A stretch of 64,000 nucleotides of DNA from Dioscorea cayenensis subsp. rotundata (lineage: Eukaryota; Streptophyta; Magnoliopsida; Dioscoreales; Dioscoreaceae). Shown in pieces: positions 37,458 to 46,763 of the stretch. How positions within the stretch are numbered: the first letter of the stretch is position 1; each line of letters opens with the position of its first letter. A program made the translations under genes and the position numbers. The notes under the pieces are model-generated. The model saw only the letters and a list, made by a program, of their open reading frames with translations. It searched no databases and was not told the DNA's origin. The stretch spans positions 25,413,916-25,477,915 of the forward strand of contig NC_052489.1 of assembly GCF_009730915.1 (NCBI RefSeq), read 5' to 3'.

Positions 37458-38230
37458 TCACCCAAAGAATGGAATATTCTCATTTGTGATGGAGCTGTAT
37501 TCAGTGGAGCTAGAGGGAGGGGTGTACATAATAGGAGAAACAGAAGGGACGCCAGCAGTACTATGCTGAGTGATCATCGGAGTTGATCGGAGAGGAGGCG
37601 GTGCAGCTACTGACACATCTGCAGTGGATGCAAGCAAAGCAACATGAGATGAAGGATTGATATTGATGCTTGTTGTTTGCCTGTACTTATGTTTCAGTAT
37701 CTCAGTTCTAACTGCGTTGAGTTCTGCTTCCAAAGCTTGAACTTGTTGTTGCAAAGCCAAGATAGCACCCATGCATCCATAAACAGGATCCCTTAGCCTC
37801 ACATTAGCTTCATAAACAAGACTATTTGCAGCATCAGCTCTCTGGGGTTCAGGCACCTCCTAAGAAACCACAATCATGCATGGAAAACATTTTATTCATG
37901 TAATTAAATAATTAATTAAGGTGTTGAATTTGATAAGATGATGAAATATATTTTAAGGAGGCTTGTCACCATTAGCATCTTGGAGACGTTGCTTGCGCCG
38001 AAGACCTTGTGAACAGATGCAAACTTTTGAGGTTCATGAGGGGAGAAGTAGGGAGAGAAAGGGCACTCTTGTGCGCATCGTCGTCTCAAGAGCTTGCAAG
38101 CAGCGCATGGTGTTATTGTGTTCAAGGCCCCTGCAGCAGGACCTAACAGATGTCGTCTTCCCATTCGATCGGTAACATCTGTTTCTCTCTTGATCTTCTT
38201 CCCTAACTCATCACACTTCTCCCTAAACAT
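37458..38230 (-). CDS. LBD15: LOB-domain transcription factor, LBD15-like
   Basis: Two exons on the minus strand, 37970-38230 and 37458-37859, with a 110-bp GT-AG intron, phase 0, 220 aa. I start at ATG 38230 (MFREKCDELGKKIKRE); an ATG 7 bp upstream opens only a 4-codon uORF. The class I LOB domain has the cysteine block CAACKLLRRRCAQECPFSPY, the GAS block (FASVHKVFGASNVSKML) and the leucine-zipper-like coiled coil (DPVYGCMGAILALQQQVQAL). The N-terminal KKIKRE, the LNTITPCAAC lead and the Met in KMLMEVPEPQRADAANSL match LBD15 as I remember it, and the length is close to its ~224 aa. The C-terminal tail is Ser/Pro/Thr-rich. LBD proteins are nuclear DNA-binding regulators of lateral-organ and vascular development. 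The intron sits at the usual position inside the GAS-block end. Confidence 0.93.
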
Positions 38231-38237
38231 CAACCAT

Positions 38238-38284
38238 TCAACAGCAGCAGCAGCAGCAACAACAACAACAACAACAACAACAAG
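38238..38284 (-). repeat. CAG/CAA trinucleotide tract in the LBD15-like 5' UTR
   Basis: On the plus strand (CAG)5 then (CAA)n, directly upstream of the LBD start codon, so the transcript would carry TTG/CTG repeats in its leader. A long (TA)n at 38462-38522 lies further upstream in the promoter or leader. Confidence 0.85.
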
Positions 38285-38461
38285 TGAAAATAAAAGTTAA
38301 TAATCATAACATGAAACTTTTGAAGTTTAGATGTACTCTACTGATCATCACTAGGGTTTTGCTGAACTTGTTGATGTATAAACACAATCACCATGGTAAG
38401 ATGAAAACAATAAGAAAGAACAGGTATGATCAGTTAGTTAGGGTTTCATTCATGGTTCATA

Positions 38462-38511
<50 letters not shown>

Positions 38512-39239
38512 TGTATATATATCTGAGAGAGGAGTAGACCTTACCTTGTTGTGGACATTCAGGCATGCTCCTTGGAAATGGAGAGAGAGAAGAAGAAGAT
38601 GAAAAGGAAGATGGAAGAGGAACAGGTGAAGAAAGAAGAGAGTTGCAATAACAAGGAAGGAAGGAGTGCTTAAAAGGCAAGGTATTAAGGGAAAGTGGCT
38701 TAAAGATTATATATATGCACATCCAAGAGGGCAAAGATAGCAATTAATGATGGTGCCAAAAACAGGAATGGATGCATGCCTTTTGTTTGTTGCTGTGTTG
38801 CTGAGGTTGTTGCTGATGTACTAGGATTGGATTATAAGGAGCTGTGAATCCTTTCAGAGCTTGGACAACCAGAGATGGTGATGGTGATGGTGATTCTCAA
38901 GGTGGTGGTGATGGTGATTACCATTGAGAAAGAGAAAAGAGGGCGAGGTAGAGAGAGAAAGAAAGAACTTTTGGACTCCCTCGAGATGTTGACTTTATGG
39001 TGAGGACAAAAGGAAGGCCTTAGTTTGCTTGGATCTCAAATGTTGAAGAATTGAAAGGTCTCTTGCACCTTGGGGTTTGTAGTTTGAGCTAAACTTGGCC
39101 ATTTCTTTAATTCAAGAACTTTGGGGGGAGGGGCCATCCTCGAGATTATAGTGTTATTTTAGGATTTAATTTCCATATTTGCACTAAGGAGCTAAAAAAA
39201 AATACATAAAATAAATACTTTCTAAATTGTGTTATATTT
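38285..39239. other. LBD15-like upstream region
   Basis: Contains (TA)n, GA-rich tracts at 38580-38640 and 38930-38970, and GATGGTGATGGTGATGGTG repeats at 38875-38925. It presumably holds the LBD promoter and a possibly spliced 5' UTR. No coding gene was seen. Confidence 0.5.
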
Positions 39240-39299
39240 GTATTTTTTTTTTCTCTAATAAATTCGTAGTTTATCCACTTTATTCAAAAAAAAAAAATT
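39240..39299 (+). mobile_element. ~60-bp LINE 3' end with 13-bp TSD
   Basis: Contains CTAATAAATTCGTAGTTTAT, CCACTTTATTC and an A-tail, matching the terminus of the LINE at 52797-52839. It is flanked by TTGTGTTATATTT at 39227-39239 and 39300-39312. Confidence 0.8.
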
Positions 39300-39312
39300 T
39301 TGTGTTATATTT

Positions 39313-40379
39313 TGTTCATTGATGGTAGTTTCATGTCAATATCAGTATTTCTTTGATTTAATGAATAATTTTGTTTAGGTATACTATGAGAGTTTCATGG
39401 AATTAAAAAGATAATTTTGATTTTTTACATTTGAACTTCTTGTTCATTGAAAATAAGAAGAATTAATTTTCAATTAAACCAAAGTTTTCATCTTTCATGA
39501 TGTTAATAGAGTGATGATGAAACCTATGTTATATGAATAGATAGTGATAAAGATATGGAGAATAAGTTTGAGAGGTTGGATTGGATGGATGACTTCCCTT
39601 CAAAGCTTATGGTGTTTTCCAGTAGCAAGTTTTAGACATGTAAAAGGATATATGTGATTAGACTCTAAAAACTCTTTGCTCATCAATTAGAAAGTATTAA
39701 TTAATTCAAAAAAACTGAATTTGATTATGTACGAATTATAGTTTATTCTAGCTCTTCATAGGCCACTTGCAAAAAATAAAATGAAAAAAAATTCTCCTTC
39801 TGAGGCAAGTGTATGATTTAACTAAAAGAAATCGAAGCTTGTACTTGATTTCTAAAGAAGCTAGCCTTAGTCCACAAGGGCTAGTTTTGCCAAATTTTTA
39901 TTATATTTATTTTTATATTTGGATTGAAAGAGATTGTAGGATAGATGTACATGGTAAAACCCATATGACTGAGTTTATACTCAATAAAAAATTGTAAATA
40001 ATACCATGTGAAACATAACATCAGTGGGTACCCCTTTGCTAATTTACAGTGTATACTTGATTATTAATTATTTGAAGTACATACATATGCAACTGAGTTG
40101 GAAGAAAATTTCCATAGAAAACAACCACTGTTTAGTTCAATGAATTGTTATTTAAATTGTAAATGGGCAAATATAACATCGAATTTTTAGATAAACATGA
40201 ATATTATTGCAGTAATATATGTATAAATTATGTTTAAATACTATAATAGTATTGTTCATTGGGTCTCATATGAGAGGATGTTATTTGTTCCTTCTCCATA
40301 GTTGCATAATACGAAAAATTTATTAGCTCAGTTTGGTATATATATGAAAATGTTCTGAACGTGCACGTAGTAAAATTTA
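39313..40379. other. AT-rich intergenic DNA
   Basis: No gene or repeat boundary was recognised. Confidence 0.5.
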
Positions 40380-41483
40380 GGAGGCGTTTGGATTGAGGGT
40401 TAGAATACTATTGGAATGGGATTGATTATAAATAGTAATATATGACCATGTTTGGGTAAATTACTATTGACTTGGGAATGGGTACTGTTGGTATTATCAT
40501 TATGCATAGTAAAAACATTTCATTACCTTCAAAATTTGGGGGCATAGAGGGGAATAAATACTGTTGACAGTGAATTGACACTTTTGCCCCTAGTTAATAT
40601 TTAATTAAATAATAATAATAATAATTAATTTAAATAATTAATTATAATAATTAAAGTAAATTATAATAAACATAAATTGAGTCATTTAAATATTATAATA
40701 ATTACAATAAATAATAACTAACAAGAATTATAAATAGTCATATTACATTATAGTAATTAAAGTGAAATGACAATTTTGCCCCTATGTAGATTTAATTAAA
40801 TAAAATAGTTAATAAAAGTATTTCATTATGGTAATTAAAGTGAAATGACATGTTTACCCTGTAGATATTTAATTAAATACATTATTGATAGTGAAATGAC
40901 AATTTTGCCCCTCGTTGAGATTTAATTAAGTAATATTTATTAATTTAAATAACTAATTATAATAATTAAAGTAAATTATATTGAACATAAATTGAATCAT
41001 TTAAATATTATAATAATTAAAATAAATAAAAATTAACAAGAATTGTGTAATATACATATACATTATAATAATTAAATTGAAAATGACTTTTTTGCCCCTA
41101 CATAGATTTAATTAAATAAAATATTTAATATAAGTATTTAATTATGGTAATTAAATTGAAATGACACTTTTACCCATTAAATTATTTAATTGGTTAATGA
41201 TAAAAAAATTATTTATTCTAAATATTTAATTATAATAATTACAGAGACTAAATATTTATTTATATGTAATTATTTTATATATTAATTTATCATTACTTAT
41301 GTTAAGGGCATTAAAGTAATTTATATACAATTCTCTATGTCACTTTTTCTATTCCCAATATTTATTCCTTTCAACCAAACACCTTTTTCATTATCATTAC
41401 CATTACTTTATCCATTCCCATTACCATTACTTTTCCCATTCCCATTACCATTACCATTCCTATTCCGTGATCCAAACGCACCC
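40380..41483. mobile_element. Tourist-like (PIF/Harbinger-type) MITE with internal tandem repeat
   Basis: Ends GGAGGCGTTTGGATTG and (complement) GGGTGCGTTTGGATCACG are inverted terminal repeats. They are flanked by TTA at 40377-40379 and 41484-41486, the 3-bp target typical of Harbinger elements. The interior (about 40570-41210) is two ~320-bp units, with TTTTGCCCC phrases at 40582 and 40903 and further AAATGAC-TTTTGCCCC half-units at about 40766 and 41082. It is non-coding. A short TSD makes the family call moderate. Confidence 0.6.
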
Positions 41484-41491
41484 TTAAATTG

Positions 41492-41526
<35 letters not shown>

Positions 41527-41849
41527 GTCTGTTCAAAAGTTCTTTTAACAATCCTTTTTGAGGAGATGCTTGTCACCTTTATCTTAAAAAAAAACCCATG
41601 ATTCTCATTAGCTAGGTTCAGGATTTTATGTAAGTGACAAATTTAATAGTTTTATATTAAATAAGGGAGAAAAGATTATGTGCCTGTATATATATATATG
41701 AATCATAACTAAAACATGTACGGTGTTTTCAATAGAACTAAAATCATGAGCTTTGGTCTAGAACATATCAGGTTCAACTATTCATCACAGGATCAAGTTG
41801 TTATAAAAGCCAAATTTCTTGTTTTTAATTTTAATTTTTATTTTTATTT

Positions 41850-42335
41850 TTATTTTTTTTGAAGAAGTGAATAAAACCAGCATGCGTTAATAGCCAAAAA
41901 AACAAGAAATCGAAAGCCAATCCACTAGCCGTGGAACTAATACCAAAATAAAACAAGGAAGGAACAACGGGCCTCCTCCAGGACCCAAAGAACAAACCTC
42001 AGAATTACTCCTCACACTTAACATGCATCACCTCAAGAGAAGATGCATCATCCACCCCCTCGGAACGAGGCCCAAAGAACTCCAGGCTACGACGGACAAC
42101 AAAAATAGAGTCCTCCAGCTTGACTTTCAACCCATCAGAAGCTGCAAAGAACCAAGATAAAATCAAAAGATCAATCTTCACCAAAATAGATCGCGGACTC
42201 GCACAATTAGCAGAAAAGATATAATCATTTCGCGCAAGTCAAATAAACCACACAAGTTTTGACCACCCCATCTATAAAAATCCTGCCCGAGGGCGCAAGG
42301 GAGCCCTCCAAATTCCCCGCACCTGAGACATCGTT
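41850..42335 (-). mobile_element. 5'-truncated LINE fragment
   Basis: Starts with a poly-T, then GAAGAAGTGAATAAAACCAG and a purine-rich 3' UTR. It continues into sequence matching the end of LINE ORF2 on the minus strand (the TIRLARNDYIFSAN-like frame around 42190-42240). TSD not resolved. Confidence 0.6.
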
Positions 42336-42864
42336 ATTTGTATGATGGTTATTTACAAGTCACTCTTGATTTATTTTTTAATAATAATAAAAAAACCAAA
42401 GTGGTAGGTGATCAGAAAATTTGTACACGCTATAAGTTTATTTTTAAATATTTCTTTTCATGTGTATCTGTAGTGATGTGGCTTTAACTTTTCAACCTGA
42501 CATGCCACATTTGTGTGAAAACCTAGGTAGTATGATTTTAGATAAATGAAAAGATATAAATAATATCATCATGGCAAATATGACATTTGGTCAATGAATA
42601 CAGCTTTCTAATTTACATGGTATACTCTTTTTAATATGCAACAAGTGCCCCTCCCCTCCCCCTATCCCCCTTTAAAGTTTATTAAAGAATAGAAATATAC
42701 CAGTTATGGTAACTTATCAATAACCCCTAAGAACTTATTAACTCTGACAGCTACCACATGGGGCAATGCAAGTCCACTGTGTATACATTAAAAAAAATCA
42801 CAAAAACCATATCAAACTAATAAATTCCCGAGGGGAAAGATATAACTCTTCCCATAAGAGACCC

Positions 42865-43015
42865 ACTAGATGTACTTGTATAGTATTGTGAACAATACAT
42901 AAGCCTGGGAACAATGGATGAATAATATTGCTATGATACTATAGCGCAGGGATTCAACCTTGCACATGCACACCCACTTCCCATGTGACTAACCATTGCA
43001 CCATATATGCTACAT
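42865..43015 (-). repeat. SINE-like repeat, relative of 30395-30598
   Basis: On the minus strand an A-box-like region near 43000 and a B box (AAGGTTGAATCCCTG) near 42960, followed by AACAATAC-type repeats. Strongly diverged. Confidence 0.35.
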
Positions 43016-45162
43016 CGTATACTTGCTCAATGTTTAAAATGCATATATGTGTATATATATATCAAGTGAATTTGTCTAGTTCTTCAACCAAGTTCGTTCC
43101 TGATTTTTTATTGTTTATACAGTTAAAAAGCTAGACCATATTTTATAGGGGTTTGGGTCTAGGGTGTTGGGTGTTTGCTTATGTATATATGTGCATGTAC
43201 ATAGTAATGCACTGTGCAGCACATGGCACAAAACCAAAGACTTCCTCGGTTATGAAAGTAGGGAAGACGATTCCTATATATATATTTATATATTTATATA
43301 AGTTGGAGGAAAATCCCAAACTAATGTCTTGATTATATTTAGAATTACGTATATATAAAGGTAAACTCAATAGTCTTATATGGAATAAGATTAAAAAAAA
43401 AAAATTGTGTTTATATATATTAGTTTAAGGTAGAACATCTGCAGATAATAAAAAAATGAGAGAGAGCATGAGAGGGGAGAAAGAAAGCGAGAATGGGTTG
43501 GATGAGACCTAGGGATTTATTATAATATTTTTTCATGTGAAGAGGGTTATTGCATTAGCATCCAACAGCTCCGCGGGATGTCCCCCGAAGACTCAAGCTC
43601 TATATATATTGCTTATTTAGTTAGAAGATTGTGGGATTATCAATTTTTCAAAATATCAAGCACACACATCATAGAAAAATCAAGAGAAGACACAAGATTT
43701 GTCCACACAGTTCGACACAATGTGCCTACATTTGCGAGTTAAACTGAGGAGAATTAGCTTAATTAGTAGGAAAAGCAAAAAAGAATACAAAGGTCTTACA
43801 AATCACATCCCCACGAGACAATGGCGATCAAAGCTCTCATGCATAAAGGTCTAAAGCCCCGTTGACATTTAACACACTTTCACCAAGATCTTGTCATTGG
43901 ACACTCCCTCTCATAGAATTAACTAATGCTCTTATGCCTATCTCCTTATGCCTCTCTCTTGCATCATAAATCTTTGAGACGAAACTCATGTAACCCTCCA
44001 CATGAATTATATCCGGAAACCCTTTTCTTCAGTTTTGATTCTCCTAGTTCGAAATCTAGCGTTATAATTATGTTGTGACACGGTTTCAACATGACCCACC
44101 ACACTTGCTAAGCTAGTTAAGCCATAACTCCATGTTGCAACATAACCTCAAGATGAGTCTAAGTCAAACATGACCGAATCATCCACTAATCTCAATTAAG
44201 CCGCTAACCAATTGTACTCACCACACTAACCACTAAGTAGGAACCCAACCTGGGTCTTCAATCACTTGCCAAAACTTAGCATTCTCAGATTATCCCAAAA
44301 TAGCCTCCAATCAATTTCAAATTCATCTTCAATTAACCAAATTAATATAATTTTCATCAATTCTTTGATTAGGTACATATATATTTTTCATTCAAATCTT
44401 CAACAAAGTATAACACTCGTCCCAATTTAGCTTCATTTAAAAATAGTCTTCAATTAATTTTCAAACCACCAAAAATAGCCTTCAATTAAATCAATTATAA
44501 TTTTAAATTAATTATGATCTCTAATCAAAGCTCTTCCCAAAAATAACTTCAAATATCAAGTCTCCAATTAATTGAATTCTTCAGATATATAGAGCACTTG
44601 CCAAAAATAACTTCAATTATACTAGTTAAATGACAATTAAAGCTCCTTTAAAAAATACTTATTAACTTAATTTGAGGCTTCTTTGCATTCTTTGCCACTT
44701 GCACTATCAGCCATGCTATCCGGATATAAACTCTCTAAGAAAGCGTACATATAAAGGCATCCTCCATTGTTTTTTTTTTTACTAGTACTTATAATGGTGG
44801 ATGATTAGTTATCCTTGCTTCAATGGATGATAAATCAGATCAGTTGAGAATCATGCTTTGAAAATTTGAGTTATCAGTGTACCTTTTTATGCCTCTCAAC
44901 TTGTTAGGGAGGGGAAACGGAAAACGAACCTTAGCCAACCTAATTATTCCATATTAACAGCATGCTGCAAAAAATTACTCATATGGCAACAAGTTATATG
45001 TGTCAAAGCTCACTCTAAATGATCTGGAGTTGGGAAAAATAATGTTGCTTGAGCATGTGCCAATTACTTTCCTTTGAATATATATATATGTCATGTGTTA
45101 GGTAATATGCCAATTCTAAAGCTGACTTCTATCTCTGGACTGATTCTATTGTATGTTCAATG
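43016..45162. other. Unannotated AT-rich stretch, possibly old LTR sequence
   Basis: The segment from about 43650 to 43760 (ACACAAGATTTGTCCACACA and the following CGACACAATGTGCCTAC) is reminiscent of Ty1/copia LTR U5 regions. The rest to 44700 is a low-complexity CAAATTAACC-type DNA. No termini, coding domains or genes could be fixed. Confidence 0.3.
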
Positions 45163-45252
45163 GTTCATAATGGAAAACTTACAGTAAATGGTACTGCCAG
45201 AAATGAAGAGTACATTCTTGAGCCGCCGACCTACAATATGAATCCAATTGTA
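45163..45252 (+). pseudogene. Isolated exon of a thylakoidal processing peptidase (plastid type I signal peptidase)
   Basis: The frame reads VHNGKLTVNGTARNEEY followed by ILEPPTYNMNPI. This matches the conserved block of plant TPP/PLSP proteins between the catalytic Lys region and the VMGDNRNNS box (family pattern V-x-x-GKL-x-VNG-x-x-x-x-E-x-F-I-x-E-x-P-x-Y-x-M-x-P). It ends at a good donor, ATT/GTAAGA. No acceptor AG stands at its 5' edge, and neither the preceding nor the following exons (SMxPTL, GDNRN) were found nearby. It is therefore a gene fragment, either transposon-carried or left from a decayed copy. The enzyme itself cleaves lumenal transit peptides in chloroplasts; this piece cannot encode activity. 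Confidence 0.55.
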
Positions 45253-45503
45253 AGAACTATTCTTGCATGCTTTGATAACATTCTAAGAAAACCTATTAAA
45301 ATGGCTGAAGGAAAATATAAAGTTGAACTCTTTAAAAATTGGGCTGAAGGAAAACCTTTTTAAAATTTTATAAAAATATGTAAAAACTTATGTCTAGGTG
45401 TTTTGTTTGAAGAATAGTACTTATCTTCCAATGTTAGATCAATATCTAAGTTATGATATATTACAGAAAGTTGTTAATTTGTTCTCAAATTTTAGTTTTC
45501 TAC

Positions 45504-46116
45504 TAGGGATGGGCACAGGGCGGGGACGGGGAGTATCTCCCCACTCACTCCCCCATCTCGGGCGGGGGTTCCCCGTTCCCGCCCAATTGGGGAATCGGGG
45601 AGGAAGAAGCCTCCACTCCCCATCCCACGGGAATCCCCACTCTGGCCACCTAACACAATTTGTTTTAAAAAAAAATCCACTAATCTAATGTTTAAATTCA
45701 TTAACTTAGAATCTTAGATACCAATTAAGACCCATCTTTATTAATAACAAACATGATATTATATTATATATTTTTTAATTTTTTTTAACACATTTCTTAC
45801 AAAAATTCAATAATCTAAAGAAAAAAAATCCATAAAATTAGGTATTAATTGAGACTAATCATTATTAATAACAAACATTGTATTATATTATTTTTTTTAT
45901 TTTTTATTTCAACAAATATTATATATATATATATAATATTTCTGGGCGGGGACTCCGCGGGACGGAGAGATCACTCTCCGCCCCCATCCACTACGGTGAC
46001 GGGGGAATTTTATTCTCCCACCCCTATCCCCACGGGAAGAAAACCGGGGATTCCCCGCTCAAAACGGGGCGGATCTCTGCGGGGGATGGGGACTTCCCAC
46101 CCCATGCCCATCCCTA
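45504..46116. mobile_element. hAT-type MITE with 8-bp TSD
   Basis: Ends TAGGGATGGGCAC and, inverted, ATGGGCATCCCTA-type (TGCCCATCCCTA on plus). It is flanked by TTTTCTAC at 45496-45503 and 46117-46124. GC-rich arms of about 150 bp surround an AT-rich core, which holds a diverged ~130-bp direct repeat (the TTATTAATAACAAACATnxTATTATATTAT phrase twice, near 45738 and 45864). It is 613 bp and non-coding; the short open frames in the arms are not genes. Confidence 0.9.
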
Positions 46117-46124
46117 TTTTCTAC

Positions 46125-46574
46125 AACAATTACCAGAACATTCCGCACTTATTATAGTTAATTATTTATTATTTTAATATTAATATATTTATATTAAATA
46201 TAAATATATATTTAATATAATTATTATAATCAAATATTAATTATTTTAATATTAAATATAAATATTTGTTAAATATAATTATTATACGATTGTTATAATT
46301 AAATATTAATTATTTTAATATTAATATATTTATTTAATATATTAATATATTATTATATACGTACCCATAGAGATATATTAGTGAGGGGTAAAATGGGTAA
46401 TTTATACTTATTCCCCCTCCATCCTCCTTCACTCCCCCAATATACCATTATCCCAAGGGTTAATGGCAATCTCCTAGGGCAATGATTACCTCTTTAAAAA
46501 ATTATCCAAATATAAGATTGGGGGAACCATTACCGCCATCCAAATGCCCCTCGATATTCAATAACAGTGAGCCA
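46125..46574. other. AT-rich DNA with MITE-like end
   Basis: 46150-46365 is nearly pure A/T with ATTAATATT repeats. 46380-46555 resembles the end of a MITE (GGTAATGGTT-type phrases, ending CCATCCAAATGCCCC), but no matching 5' end was found. Confidence 0.4.
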
Positions 46575-46763
46575 CTAAAATGCTCATAACCAACGGTACT
46601 TGATCTTATTGCGGAAAACGAGAATGAGATATTTAAAAGATTTCGAGTTTAAGGCTTGTTGGAAACAATAATGATAATGACCTACCGGTTATAAGTACGG
46701 GTTCATAGCTCAAACCCCTTATCTTCGATTGAGGGTGCATGGTTTGAATGATTAATTCCCAAT

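Noticed and set aside
45398-46177. Pro/Gly/Arg-rich open frames on both strands
   Set aside because: They fall within the GC-rich arms of the hAT-type MITE, which has clean TIRs and TSDs, and are not genes.
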